Below, piece by piece: positions 31,611-44,915 of a stretch of 64,000 bases of DNA. Location of the stretch: the NCBI GenBank assembly GCA_030248215.1, contig JASANG010002394.1, forward strand, positions 39,440-103,439. The letters are read 5' to 3'. The stretch is from Enoplolaimus lenunculus (Eukaryota; Nematoda; Enoplea; Enoplida; Thoracostomopsidae). A program made the position numbers and the translations under genes. The notes beneath the pieces were generated by a model. It did no database searches, had not been told where the DNA came from, and saw nothing but the letters and a program-made list of their open reading frames with translations. The stretch's first letter is position 1; each line of letters starts with the position of its first letter.

Positions 31611-34048
31611 CTGCTGTGTATGACCGACGAATTAAACTTCAATCGTCCGCGCCGCCAAAAAGATCATTTGAAACTTTTCGCTGTCGAATAAATTTCAATT
31701 TCAAATCTTTCGTTCGGTTTGTTTCTGTACAATTCTAATTTTACAAAATACTCTGAGTCGACTCGAGTTTGTATAATTATATTCTGTGTTTTTGTTTTAC
31801 GGATCAAAGATCAAAGTAAAACTCCCAATTCAATAACGCATGATTGCATATATTTTACCTATGCCGCCTATGTCCAGTAGCATGGGCATAGTCAGCGGGG
31901 TTCAGGGGTCAATCCCTCCGTAGTAAGATTTTTTAAGTTTAATACCTCTGAAACCCCACCTCCCTCGAAGTTTGGATATTTTGGTGGCCACAAAATAGAC
32001 CATCTACGAAGGAAACTAAGGTTTAAGATCCGCTCTGATCGGGGGAAAAATTTGTTTTGTACATTTTTGTCCCAAAAGTTGACAAAGTATAATTTTTCTA
32101 AACGACTGGAACATTTTTCACCGAGCCAGAACCAGTAAAAGCACAACGGTCAACCCACCTGTTGACTTTTTCTGATCCTAAGTATTAAATACATAGCTAC
32201 GTTTACTTCAGTTTAATTAACTTAATTACCTAACAATAGCTCAACTCATAGGATTTTGGATTTTATAATATTGAATAACTGTCGAAATTTCAACCAAAAG
32301 CTCATTGAACTAAATTTAAAATGATTTATATTCAAATTCAAAATTTATTTCAAAATACCTCAGCGATTGCCTGGGTGGGGTTTGTTTGAACTTTTTTATC
32401 GGTTTCTTCCTGTTTGAAATTTTGGTATTTTTTTCATTTTTTCAGCAAGAATATAATACTTATTTTAAACTGGAGTAAAAATATATTAGCTAACTTATGT
32501 TGAGATTTAAAACCGAAACGGTGTATCTTAGGCTTGACTTCAAGTTGAAGCCACAAAGACAGCCCATAGAATGTCATCTATACCTATGGCTCACAATCGT
32601 TCAGCTTACGATATCAGCATTCATTTGGTATATATTACGTGATTCAAGATCTGGATATTTTCTTAAATCAACCTCAGCTTATCCAATTTTTATGATCAGC
32701 GTAATAAAAGACCAAATTTAAACAGAAACCCAAATTTAAATTGAACTCAGGTTCTTAAACTGCTTCATGGGAAACTTTCAAAATTCCCTACAGTCCCACG
32801 ATATCTTAAACTATTATTTTTTCAGTAACATCGTAAAAATAGTCTTCGTACCCACTCGTGCTCTGTTTGGTAGGTTTTAGCTAACGGTACACTACGCCCT
32901 TGACCCGCCCCGCCCCCAAGTTTCTGAACGGCCAAAATAAGTAAAAACCCACACAACTGTGTAGCGTAGCGGGGAGACAGACTTCAATCTAATTATATCA
33001 CAAAATATGTAGCGATAATCAATAATAATTTTACCGGTTGAATAGTTTCTTCTTACTTCGGTATATTTATATATATATTATTAGAGTCTTTTATCTTTTA
33101 GCAGAGTAGTGGTAAATTTATCTATCAGTAGACATCTAGGAACCGTTATGAGGGCGACGGTGAAAAACACAGGGTGCATAACGGTATGTATGTCTTTAAA
33201 ATCAGCCAATACATAGAACTGGGCCGTAAATAGTAATATTGCACGCCGGCCAGGAACCGGCCCAGGCCAGTAATTGCTTATCACAGAAAAAGCTGAAAAC
33301 ATTGTGATATTAGAAATTTAACGGTCTCGGGTTTCAAGAATAGCCTAACCAAAGTTGATTTAACCAAATTCCTCAAATTCGACCGAAACTTAGGTTAGAT
33401 ATTAGTGGATTTCGTTCCCTTTCTAGCCTTAGTTTTATTGAGCACCAATGCTATTGTTTCGTTTTCTGTATTTGTTATTTTTTTACATGTATTCCATTAT
33501 TTACTGCTCAAGAAACGAATACAAAATACAAACATATTTAGAATTCGATTCCAAAACTGTTCGCTGGAATCTTACATGTGTCCTAGTCTTGTCATCATGG
33601 TCAATGTTAAGATTAAATCGCTGATTGAAACTACTTTTGCTGCAGTTGTATTCTTGATAACTCATGGTGGTATAAAGCGCTTCAGATGATCTGGGTTCCA
33701 TTGCCTTTTACAAAAATATAGTGCAATCTTTCACCGGAGTATATATAAATAGTTTTAGGCAATAATAAAGGAAATAATAATGGAATCTGTTGAAATCATC
33801 TCGGATTTTCTCGCCGATTAAAGAGGATTTTGAAATTGTACTGGTCATATCTTTCAACAGTCATTTTTACGGCGACTTTATTAAAGAAGTCTTTGTAAGA
33901 GCTAAATGAGAGTCCGGTTGTGTGTGGGTAGCTCAACCCGCCTTTTTACGAGTTGAAAATCGAACCTTAGACAATGCAGGCTTAACGTTTAAAAATTTAT
34001 CCGATCCATGATATGCCAAACGAAAGAAAGCATACTTTTTAATATGAA
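31611..34048. other. Intron stretch with no recognised element
   Basis: AT-rich sequence with several short open frames of no recognisable family. No repeats shared with the rest of the window were seen. Confidence 0.35.
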
Positions 34049-34298
34049 GGCACAAGCGGATGCAGAGAGAGGCGGGGAGGTAACTTGCGTCACCCCGTCA
34101 AAGATATTCGTGGATAAAATAGTAAGGTCTTTCCTACCTTACCATTTTTCCCCTTACAAAACTTACTTGTGATAACATGATAAGGTCCCCTACCTTACAA
34201 TTTTTGCGCTGGCATACATATATAGCATGCAAGAGAAATTGCATTTCATAACTATTGGCCGGCCGCCCCTCCGTCAGAAATTTCTGGATCCACCGCTG
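34049..34298. mobile_element. Family J element
   Basis: Ends GCGGATGCAGAGAGAGGCGG and TCAGAAATTTCTGGATCCAC. Internal direct repeat TAAGGTC...CCTACCTTAC occurs twice (about 34121 and 34172). Confidence 0.7.
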
Positions 34299-35037
34299 TA
34301 CGATCGCTATTTATACGCCATTTTCCTTCAGAAGGTGGCCTGTATTTCAATTGCATCTCTCTCGATAGCTTGACAGGCACGTGAATTTCGCCAACATTTT
34401 TAGACAAGACAAGAAGTTTATTTGGATCGAAAACACAAGAAAATATGCAATCAGTTCAAACGATAAAGCGAAGTTGTCATAATCATTGAATGTGCGCAAT
34501 ACACCCAAGAAAATCGAAAGCTGGAAAAGCTGAAACTTTACTGATTTTGACCATCTCAAGGGGCTTCAATAGCTTCCGTGCTTGTCTTAGATCGAAACCC
34601 TTGAGTGTTTAGTATTTATCCGTTTCTGAGCATCGAAAGACCATCAAAAATTTCAAATATACATGCGATGTAATTAATTTAAATATACATTAAGATTAAG
34701 TGTATCGGTTCAGTGTAAACATATATCATTCGCAATTTCACTGTGTTTCCATTTTGAACGGCAAATATTCCGCGATAACTTATGAACGAAGAGTTAAGGG
34801 AAATTTAAACACATTCATGAAAAGGTCAAATATTTTTGACGATAAAACCGCTCTGAATGCTTGACAATCATTTTGGTGGGAATGTTGTTAATTTCTTGCC
34901 GCTGGAATTCCCAGCTGTATCCAGGGTATCACTGAACATAGTAGGACTGGGCAGAAATGGAAGTTGGGCGGAGTAGTGCAGGTTTGACCTCGCACTTCCA
35001 CATTTGGGGCAAAAATCCAAAAATCTATATTTCTAAA

Positions 35038-35314
35038 GTCGTATTCACACGTGTAAGTTTTTGTTGCGAGAACTTGTAGCTGCAAATTGCACGCACAAGA
35101 TGCAGTTTTTTTTCATCTGCCAATGAGAAAGTCGCTGCAATAAATTCAATTGACGTGCATGGTCGCTCACACGTGTGAACTAAATGATCAGTTATGATTT
35201 TTAATGAATTATTTGTAGCTGCAAAGTTTTTCGAACGGGATTTTGGACAAAACTTGCAAGTGCAAGTTGTAGCTGCAAGTTCTCGCAGCAAAAACTTGCA
35301 CGTGTGAATATGGC
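35038..35314. repeat. Family L inverted-repeat element
   Basis: Arms of about 50 bp: GTATTCACACGTGTAAGTTT, GCGAGAACTTGTAGCTGCAA at left; TTGTAGCTGCAAGTTCTCGC, AACTTGCACGTGTGAATATG at right. The centre has further GTAGCTGCAA copies and CACACGTGTG palindromes. Confidence 0.85.
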
Positions 35315-35633
35315 TGTAGTATTGAAGTTTTTAACTTTCAAGATGTGTCATGATTTTTCCGGGTAACACCGGAAACAGTAGGACTGGTCAGATATGGGAG
35401 TGCAGCAAGGGATTCATTTGGCACGGTTGGGGCGCGGTACTGGCCACCGCAACTGAAGCAAAAAGTAGGACAAACATCGGAAGATGAATTTCTGTCAGTT
35501 TTGAAACTTTTAACTCAAACGTACCCAAGTGGGAAATTTTTCGGCACTCTGAACATGTGAAATTTTTATCATTCGTCAAATTTTTCATATATTTTAATTT
35601 ATATATTATGCTTTCGTAAACGGTGTACATCTA

Positions 35634-35749
35634 GGTCCGTAGCCAGCGCATTTTGCTAGTGGGTTTAAAATTTTTTAAAGTATTTAATACGAAGGCGAAA
35701 TTTTTTAGGAGGCTGAGCTCTTCCTGGCTCCCTTCTGGCTACGGACCTG
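35634..35749. mobile_element. Family F MITE, short
   Basis: Ends GGTCCGTAGCCAGCGC and CCTTCTGGCTACGGACC. The interior is shorter than in 27698..27858. Confidence 0.8.
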
Positions 35750-36112
35750 TGAATGTCTCATGGTCTAATTTACAATTACAAAAAACGTTTTGCATAAATT
35801 TGACACATAATATGTGTGAATTTGTAACATTGAATTGGTGATATGCAGATATTAACACCATACCACTGTGTTCGCAAGACGTACGCAATCTCATCCACAA
35901 ACTATGTATCCGTTGAGCGATTGTCATATTAATTTTGCAAACGTATCATATTTTGCCAGATTTTGAAAATGGAAGAAGAAAAATAATTTCAAATCAATTT
36001 GGTTTTAGAAAACATTTCATTAATTAAAATACGCCAAAGATACGAGTAGGCAGATCATTCAAATTTGTCTTCGAAAACATAATTTGGTGTGTAACTGTTC
36101 ACTAAAAACATA

Positions 36113-36180
36113 TATACACACATATATAAATATATATAAACATATATATATATATATATATGTTTGTATATATAATACAC
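36113..36180. repeat. TA-rich microsatellite
   Basis: ATATATAAATATATATAAAC runs into (TA)n. Confidence 0.85.
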
Positions 36181-36713
36181 TATAAATATACATCAGGATA
36201 TAAGAATGTGGCAAAAAACAGCCAACCCCGACAGCATTTTGACAGAGACAAATTTGTCATGTGTCAAACGTTTGAAAGAGGGGGGTGTGCGCCCAGGAAA
36301 AATACAAAAATTAATGCAGTGTCATTTATCTTCCGATAAACTTGAACAGTGACTGAGTAAATCGTGGCCAATAGGATCAAGACATATCGTTGATAGCTGG
36401 TTCCTGGTTATCGATTGCGTAAACAACGACGAAGGTTATAGGCTTTCTCGTAGAAAAAACATTTTAGCAACCTGTAAAAAAAGTTTTGACCCTGTTTATA
36501 AATTTATACGAAACCCCGTGTGTTGTCAGCTCTCCGTACATTTTTGCCGTCTTTAAACATATCCGGTAGGCAGGGTACGGTTTGTAGACGGTTAAAATTA
36601 GGCTTGCACAAGTAATTCGTAAAGCTTAATCAAAAACATGAGTAAGATACTTTCTGTATGATATAGTTCAGGCTAAATTCCTGTTAAAGTCAAATACTCA
36701 ATTTTTATTATAT

Positions 36714-36803
36714 ATCAGGGTGTAAACGGATGGTAAAAATAACAGAAACGGAAACGGACACCTATTTTTACCGGAAACGGATATCCAGTTACTCCCTGAT
36801 ATA
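36714..36803. repeat. Family K element, GGAAAC variant
   Basis: ATATATCAGGGTGTAAACGG and AGTTACTCCCTGATATAT are inverted ends. The inner arrays are GAAACGGAAACGG and ACCGGAAACGGATATCC. Confidence 0.75.
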
Positions 36804-37752
36804 TATAAATATGTATATATTAATCTCTATATATATAATATATGTAATATATATAATGGATGCCGGTGAAGCTGTCACTTGAGCGCCCTCGATTTCAAAG
36901 GGAAAGTGATTTGTGTTTCAAAATTTAAAAATTTGAACGAAGAAGTATTTTTCAGAAATCTTTTTAGATGGTCCGCACGACCAATCGTCATCAAGACCCT
37001 GTTACATCATAATCTTCCGATGACATTATAAAACAGCAAAAACATCAGTATGGGCTTAGGACTATATTCTCAGACTCAAAATATAACCTCAATAACCATA
37101 TTTACTGTGTTATTATATTCGAATATTGCCTTAAATTCTTACTGCAACCAAAACCGTGTTCAAATTTCTGCTTTCTACCCCGGAACACTTTGAATTTAGT
37201 GAAATCTTAGGTCGTGTACGCTTCCGTCGGCTGCCCGTTATGAAATTTTACCATAGCTTAAACAAACCTAACACTCGGCTTAAGCAGGACACGTCCTCTT
37301 CCTAGCTTTTCCTTTATTTGCGTGTATTGGACACATTCAATGATTTTATCAACTTGGCGTTAATTTGGTACGATATATACTAAAATGCATATTTTCTCGT
37401 GCTTTCGATCCAACTAAACTTTTCTGTTCAAACTTTTTGTTCTTTGTTTCAGCTTGTGAAAGTTGAACGTTAAAGCCAAAAATTTTTACTTGACAGCCTG
37501 ATCTGAACAAAAAAAAACATTATTTAGCACATCTTATAACAAAAGCGCTCTGAGCTAAAGTTTTGGCGAATTTCACCCCGATTTCGCCGAAACAAATTGC
37601 CCAAAATGAACGAACGACAATTCACACTGAAGTAGTGTCGATTACAAAAATTGTAGCGTTTTTAGTTGACAACAACACTCTACACACATGATATATACGA
37701 TGTAACAAAATTTTAATTTATTGCCTTCAGTTTTTGCATCGTACTTGTTAAG

Positions 37753-37756
<4 letters not shown>

Positions 37757-37789
<33 letters not shown>

Positions 37790-37802
37790 TATATATATAT
37801 AT

Positions 37803-37880
<78 letters not shown>

Positions 37881-37896
37881 TTATATATATATATAT
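37757..37896. repeat. Long TA microsatellite
   Basis: About 140 bp of (TA)n with ATCTTTATAT interruptions. Confidence 0.95.
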
Positions 37897-38573
37897 TGTC
37901 GTTTGCGTGCATTTAGGTGCAGTATTAACTGCAATTGCACATGGTGATTGACTGCAAAATGTGCAATACTGCATATATCATTATACATACAGCGATGCAG
38001 TCGGATTGGGATTGTGCAACGGCGGTTGTCCATTCCAATTTTCGAAACATAAATTTGTAGTAAGATTTAACACCTAAAATTGTGTTTGGCTTCTTGTTCG
38101 CTTCGCTTACGACGCTTTTTTTTCACAATAAACAGGTGGGGCACTCCAAAAGTGGCCCATTCGTTTTTTGTCTTGCATGTATGCGCTTTAATATGTATGT
38201 GTAATATTTTGCACATGTAATACATTAATAATGGCGTATCGAAACAGATATGCTGGGGTCAACGTTTCCAATGTCGTATTTATTATTTACCGTGAAATAG
38301 TGACACTACCATATTGGGCTAATGTTAATGGTTTGCCAATTATATCATAAAAACCCAACATTTTTACTCGGTCCGATAACCGCAAACAATACTAAGCAAT
38401 TCGCTGTAGTGAAAAATAATGCAAAAATTTATTGCAGACTGCATTTTGGTATTAAAAAGCAGAAATTTAAAACAAAAAGTGTTTAGAAGACAAAAATGTA
38501 GGCATCAATATAAAATGTATCTTCAGTAATTTATCCGTAGTTCTACCTAAACCTATGTGTATATCAGGGTTCC

Positions 38574-38957
38574 AACAGGAACTAAATATAGCCGGAACTG
38601 GAACACGAACCGGAATTTAAAATAATTGTCATTTTATACCGAATTACTGTTGGAGTTCTTCAAAACCTGCCAGAAATGGCTTAAGCGAATTTTTATCTAT
38701 TTAATCATCACGTTTTGCGAAAACACAACAGAAACAGTCTATTAACAAAATGGAAATACATAACTCGAAAAACAATCGTGTCGCAATAACAATTTTTTAA
38801 AGACAAAGTTTCCATTATTTAAATGATTAAGAATAATTTTACACAAATCCGTACAAATTTTCGAGTACTGCATCTTTGAATGCAGGAGCAGGAACAGAAA
38901 TCGAATTTTTGCCGAAAATACGACCGGGGACAGGAATTCCGGTTGAACCCCGGTATA
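38574..38957. repeat. Family K element, GGAACC variant
   Basis: Begins TATATCAGGGTTCCAACAGG (38563-38582) and ends GGAATTCCGGTTGAACCCCG. The core matches 5180..5578 (TTACTGTTGGAGTTCTTCAA, CAAAGACAAAGTTTCC). Confidence 0.75.
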
Positions 38958-39165
38958 TGGTCTTGTGTAATAGGATACGTCCGGTGAAATACAAAACGGT
39001 ATACCGACGATATGCCCGCTCTCAAAAATCTTATGGATATCACAAAATAGGTAATATTGGTATATTTAGAGATACCTACTTTAGGAACCATTAAGCACTC
39101 AGAAAACGGTCCCGCTTGCAAAGGACGTTCCAACTCTGTCGTTAATGTTAAACTTTGCCGAAGCA

Positions 39166-39242
39166 TATATATGTATATTATACATATAAATATATAAATA
39201 TATATACATACATGTATATAAATATATACATATATATGTCTA
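39166..39242. repeat. TA-rich microsatellite
   Basis: ATATATGTATATTATACATA-type repeats. Confidence 0.85.
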
Positions 39243-39401
39243 TAACATTAATCAAGTATCCACTGAATTGACAGAGGACAATCGTTACAAGTCGACTCAA
39301 ATTCAAATAAAAACTCAGCTCAGACATTGTCACAGAGGGGAGATAGGTCGGATTGTGAACAACTAAATAAATAATGCCAGTAACTTCTGCTTAATAGTGT
39401 A

Positions 39402-39510
39402 CTGTAGTAACCCGAATAAGAAGAAGAACGAGATAATAACGAGCACTGGTGTTTCTATTTTAAATTTAACTCAATACGAGTCTATTCGCCTAATAAGAAC
39501 CTGTAAATGG
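39402..39510. mobile_element. Family M fragment
   Basis: CTGTAGTAACCCGAATAAG after TA is the family M terminal repeat. ACGAGTCTATTCGCCTAATA echoes its internal GAGTCC/TATT repeats. The far end is not clear. Confidence 0.5.
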
Positions 39511-39675
39511 ATAGCGTCCAAAATTACCAGTTAGTCGATAAGCGGCAGTAAAATACTATAATTAGATTGCCGAAATGTTTCTTGGACTCAGCTTCGTGCA
39601 AAATACGTTTCATCTATAATGTTACCTAGATTCAATGCAGAATATCCAAGTTCTAAAATGATAAATGTATATATT

Positions 39676-39812
39676 TCAGGATTCTGACAGAAACTTAATT
39701 TGGCATCAACAGGAATTGAATTTTTTTGCAGGAACCGGAATAGGAACAGAACTGGAATTGAAATTTTGGCAAGAATTCCGGCCGGAACAGGAATTCCGGT
39801 TGAATCCTGATA
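39676..39812. repeat. Family K element, short
   Basis: ATTTCAGGATTCTGACAG at left and GGAATTCCGGTTGAATCCTG at right, with GGAACCGGAATAGGAAC between; the unique core is missing. Confidence 0.7.
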
Positions 39813-39912
39813 AAAGTTGAACAAAACGAGCTTAATTAATTCAAAATAAATCCAAAATTGAACCGTTTAGCTCGTTTTATTAATACTTTCATGTTCATTT
39901 AACATATACATG

Positions 39913-39916
<4 letters not shown>

Positions 39917-39968
<52 letters not shown>
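39917..39968. repeat. TA microsatellite
   Basis: About 26 TA units. Confidence 0.95.
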
Positions 39969-39971
<3 letters not shown>

Positions 39972-41085
39972 AGAATGTTTTGAAACTTGACAAAACTGTA
40001 ATCAAACTGTCAAACTCAAACTCGTGTTATCAGATCTTATAGTGCTGGTTTAATATATATTGTTCAAATTAAACCCTACTATAGGCTTTATCGTGTTCTG
40101 GGCATCGCTACACGCTCGCTGTCATCGGTATAACCTATCATATACTTGTGTAGTACGCCTGCCTGATCCTCATGCCCACGAATATGATTCTCGTTGGATC
40201 GCCATTCGTCCGCGGATTGGAATCTAATTTGGGACCTGGGGCACGAAAACACAACGCTACCAACGACGACGGTCTTGGGGCAGTTTTAAATTGTTCAGCT
40301 CGTTGGTATAAAAAAATCCCTGAACCAAGGTTCAAAATATAGTTCTTCGTTCGCTTGGCAAATTAGCCTAAAACCAACCGAATACCGCCCGTCTACGATG
40401 TGGGCCTATGCTATTGCATAATATATTCAACATACGAGATATAGGGAACGTTTAGCATAAGTTGCAGAGCCTTTATCGCTTGTTCCGAAAACCCAAAAAG
40501 CTCAAAATCGAAACGAACCCCTGAAAAATATATTTTGAAAATAGAAAGTGGGTTCTGTGTCTCCGCGTTGGGTTTATTCAAAACCTGCTATCGTCGTTGA
40601 CAAACCAGCGAATTAGAAATGGAATATGGTAGAAAGCCGACGACCACAAACATAAATAACAATATTGCAGTTGTAGCTGAATAAGAAGATTACGGTACAC
40701 CGTACAGTGTCTAATTTAGAGTTTAAAACTAAATTCTTGCGAACTATTAAGCGAGCGTAGGCAAGTAGTCAGGGGTAGGGAGAGTCTTGGGAGTCTAGAC
40801 TCATCCCTACTCCTAGTCTAAGAACTAAATATTAGTTTTTTCTCTAGATTTCATGTCCAGATTTCCAATATGGTCAAATATAATATTACCATAGACTAAA
40901 AGAACTGAAGTGTTTCACACTCACTACTCCAAAGCCTAACTAACCAGTTTGTAGATCTGGCTACACGCTTGACTGAAGAGTCGTCCAAAATATGCCTAAA
41001 TGAATTGCTATATGGACGTTATTGTTCTTGTGAAAGGGGGAAACTGATATATACGGCAGATATTTAAAAAGTATATACACCTGTG
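39969..41085. other. Intron stretch with no recognised element
   Basis: No gene, RNA or shared repeat was recognised. Confidence 0.35.
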
Positions 41086-41259
41086 GGCCAATGTTACTTT
41101 TAGGGGCGTAACATGTAGTTTAAGCGTATTTCTAAGCTTAAGCGTTGCAAAACCGTATTCCTAAGCCTAAGCATAAGCAAACAAATGTAATCTAGAATCG
41201 AAATCTACTGTTTTATAGACATACCAGAAACCTGGACGCCTTTTAAAGTAACATGGTCC
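41086..41259. mobile_element. Family B MITE with target duplication
   Basis: Ends GGCCAATGTTACTTTTAGGG and TTTTAAAGTAACATGGTCC. Flanks CACCTGTG and CACGTGTG are 7/8 identical. Confidence 0.92.
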
Positions 41260-41887
41260 CACGTGTGCATATATTATATATTTCTTAAATTTCTGCAGTA
41301 AAATATATTAGTTTCCCGTTTCACAATAACAATAACGTGCATATAGACCCAAAATTGTTCAGGACAGTTTCTCAGTCGCGGGACGAATACCCCTGTCAGA
41401 ATTTCTTGTTTAGGACTATCACAGCCATTTTGATCTGTTTCTCAGACAGTTATTTCCTCGTATACACATTGATTTTTCCGAAACATTTGATTTTCTCAAA
41501 AACAATTTAATATTTGCATATTTTGGAGTCAATATCCTACGTAAGGTTACAGGCCTTTGTATCGATATTAAAAGTAACCGTAGAATTTCAGGACTTGGCA
41601 GTAGCATTGCTAAACGAAGAAGTGACTCTCTCTCTCTGCTCCCAACGCTCAAGCGTCTTGGCGTTTGCTCTTTTAACGCCTAAATCACCAATTCGAAATG
41701 ATTCTATAAAATCATAAGTTGCATTCGCTGAAAACATGTAAAACAATTAGATTTGCAGTCAACTGCAAACCTATAATTCAAAGTATGCGTCAATTTAATA
41801 TGTTGGCGACAATGACATGGAAGAAACGGGAATACGGACTACAGATAGAAAATTTTTGTCACTGCGCCATATTCAAGAAACAAGATA

Positions 41888-42330
41888 CTGTATTGACCCG
41901 AACAAGGGGGGTAATCAGAAAGGGGTCCCCATTTTGAGTTGCATTCAATAGGAGTCCGTATCATTAATAATAGTCCGTCAGCGGATATAGTCCCTAAACC
42001 CGAATTAGAGTCCATAAAAGTGTATTCCTAATTGTAGCGCATAAATAGTTCCCGAACCTAATAAAGTTGAGTTCGAAACTTTAAAGCGTACTTAAGTTTT
42101 GAAAGTACATTCCTAAGTGTAACCTTGTATTATCGCTCAAGCTATTGACACAAGACAAATAAACGTTTAATTCAACTGATAATGGCAGTACCGTATACAT
42201 CAGTAACGAAGGATGACGAAGCGTGGGCTAAAAATAACTAACAGTCCGTAACTGAATAACAGGAAGGGTACCCTCTGGAGAGGCCAAATAAATATCAGTC
42301 GCCCCCCACCCTTTATTCGGGTCATTACAG
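41888..42330. mobile_element. Family M element, full length
   Basis: 443 bp between TA dinucleotides. Ends CTGTATTGACCCGAACAAGG and CCTTTATTCGGGTCATTACAG are inverted repeats. Internal GGAGTCCGTAT, GAGTCCATAAAAG and GGGTACCCTCTGGAGAGGCC are shared with 54753..55206, which lies in the opposite orientation. Confidence 0.9.
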
Positions 42331-42680
42331 TACCGCTTGTTTTGTAGTTGGTTACACAAAACCTCCTTGGATGATGTTTAATTAACCATTGATTGTGAGT
42401 ACATTGTGATTTCAATGAAGAACTATGAAACCGAATCCGAACTTTAGTTCCCATTCTATTTTGACTGCTGGTTCTACAGCCTATAATCTAGCATATGACA
42501 GTCGATCCTAGGGCTTCACAGATATAATGAGCTTGGCGCACAGCCAAGATCTCTCGGAAAAATTATATAATACGCCGGAAGACAATAATACTGTAAGTAT
42601 GTAACAAAATACATATATATATACTAATTCAATGTCGATTAATCGTTTAAGGTCATCGGCTTAAATTTGCTAAAAATTTC

Positions 42681-42845
42681 GGCCCATGTTACCTTAAGGG
42701 GCGTCCAGTTACTGGTGGGTCTATAAAAGAGTAAGTTTAGATTCTAGATTACATTTTTTGCATAGGCTTAGGCACACATTCTCGCAACGCTTAGGCTTAG
42801 GAATACGTTTAATCTACTGTTACGCCCTTAAAAGTAACATTGGCC
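42681..42845. mobile_element. Family B MITE
   Basis: Ends GGCCCATGTTACCTTAAGGG and CCTTAAAAGTAACATTGGCC. The left flank AAAAATTTC resembles a family I block; no target duplication is seen. Confidence 0.9.
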
Positions 42846-42967
42846 AATACGATATCTATTGGTGTTGGCCCCTTGGTGCCCACCTTAGCAATGTGGTGTT
42901 GGTTCCATTGTCGACCACATTAGATTTGGCCCCTGTATGTATATAACATGAATATATCTATATATAG

Positions 42968-42969
<2 letters not shown>

Positions 42970-43000
<31 letters not shown>

Positions 43001-43010
43001 TGTATGTGTA
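42970..43010. repeat. GTAT microsatellite
   Basis: About nine TATG units. Confidence 0.95.
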
Positions 43011-43214
43011 TATACATTACTAAAGGTGATATAATATTACTGACAATGGTGGTAACACATTGCACCGCATCTGAGCGTTAACTAACGAAACACGCGTGTG
43101 TATGCGCGCCAGCAAACATTTTTCGCGCTGTCGACAAAATGTTTGACGTTGATTGATTAGCGATTTTGCAGTTTAAATTGCAGTTTGCATGCAAAATAAT
43201 ACGCGACACATATA

Positions 43215-43363
43215 ACTACAACAACAACAACAACAACCAACAACAACAATGAAAACAACAACAGCAACAACAACAACAACAACAACAACAATGAAAACAA
43301 CAACAACAGCAACAACAACAACAACAACAACAATAATAATAATAATAATAACAGCAACAGTAA
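43215..43363. repeat. AAC/AAT microsatellite
   Basis: (CAA)n with AATGAAAAC interruptions at two places, then (AAT)n. The long poly-Leu, poly-Val and poly-Cys frames on the reverse strand are artefacts of this repeat. Confidence 0.95.
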
Positions 43364-43573
43364 AAAGGAACAACTGACAACACCTTCTTTCCGCTCGCTG
43401 GCATGCCATATGAGACATTTATTGTGATATAAAACATTTCTTCAGCCCACAAGAAAGCCAAAAGTTATTAGCTGCGAGCCCCAAAACATGACCACAGTTC
43501 TCTATGGTAAACAAGGAAGCAGTATACAAAGATCCGGGTCAAACTTTTAGTTAAATAAACTTTGAACTGTAGG

Positions 43574-43737
43574 CAACTTCGTAGCCAGCTCACCTTGCTA
43601 GAGGGGCAAAACAATTTTCAGGCGGGGCATACAAGGGTTTTCAGTCATTTACAAGCAAGATTGAAAATTTTCTAGAGGGGGCAAAGTTATTACAGGGCGC
43701 TGAGCCCCCACTTGGGCCCCATTCTGGCTACGGGCTC
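43574..43737. mobile_element. Family F MITE with target duplication
   Basis: TTCGTAGCCAGCTCACCTTG at left, CCATTCTGGCTACGGGCTC at right. Flanks CTGTAGG recur at 43567-43573 and 43740-43746. Confidence 0.85.
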
Positions 43738-43999
43738 AGCTGTAGGTAGTGATCCGAAACACTGATATTCATTTTGCCTTTCCAAACGCTACCTCAGCTG
43801 TTCACGTTATGGGACGTTACTTAGTTTTCATTCATTCCATGTTAGTTAGACTCTACACTCGTCTGTCTTATATATTCTTTCTTTTGGGCAGACCTGACTT
43901 GCTGTGAAGGATTTTTGTTCATTGCCATGTCTATTAATCTTGTTTCTGCATATTTAATAATGTTTATATACATGTTTGCCTAAGAGTCACATTTTTAAG

Positions 44000-44156
44000 C
44001 AGTCTAATCCGCTCTTCTGGTTTGGACCCTTTTATGGACTTTGATTAGACTTATGGCGTCCAATAACAAACACTAATTAGTGACAAAAACTCCTATTGAT
44101 TGGGACTTAAAATAGGGATGTTCTCCAATTACCTGATCTTATTCGGGTCGCTATAG
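44000..44156. mobile_element. Family M element, truncated
   Basis: The right end CTTATTCGGGTCGCTATAG is followed by TA, with inner blocks CTCCTATTGATTGGGACT. The left half is missing. Confidence 0.7.
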
Positions 44157-44915
44157 TATAATTTAGTACAAAATTGCGTTTCGCTTCTCGCTCGCTCCAT
44201 TTTCGAAATTTTTTTTTGGCATTTTCTGCTATTAAAGTAGCTTAACAGCTCATATTTATGTAAAAGCTTATACAACGTTCATAATATGCTTTAACCAGTG
44301 GAGGCAGCACACGACACACCTCATTCCATTACCGTTCTTCAATATTTCATTTCGGGTGAGCATATATTATCTAAAATAAAATCGTATAGGCCTGGTAGCG
44401 TAGTAAGCGATAAACTTTGTTAACATTTAGAAACCTGGCGGTTATTTTAAAAACTGTGTAGTGTGTGAATCCATTAAAAGCATCACAGTAAAGTAGAATA
44501 GTTTCAAGAACTCGCGAGCGAACGAAAACAAGAAACCGCATCGCATTTTCAATCTGTCGGTTTTTGTTTTATCCGGTTTGTTCCGGGTTGCGGTTAACAT
44601 TGTGCCTGTCACGTTTCGTTTGAGTGCGCATCTGTTAACCTAAATTCCCAAACTAAATTTCATTGTGATCCTTTTTGGGGAGTGGGATGGCCCTTCCCAC
44701 GAATCCACCATTGCCATTGAGCACATTCTTCACGGTCATATGTGATCCTAAAAGCCCGTTGTTACTCCAAAATCTGCAAATTTGAAACATTGCGGGTGGA
44801 ACTGCACAAGAGCCAAAACTGTTCAGTCCGCGATATGCGTTTGGAAGTTTACGACACTGATCGATCCATCATCGACATTACACTGTAGTGATAGGTTACT
44901 ATCATTAATAGTGTC

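Noticed and set aside
41855-41875. ATGGCGCAG on the minus strand as a Meis MAQ start
   Set aside because: The next codon is TGA and no donor follows, so it cannot encode MAQR.
43157-43461. Poly-Leu, poly-Val and poly-Cys frames
   Set aside because: Three readings of an AAC/AAT microsatellite.
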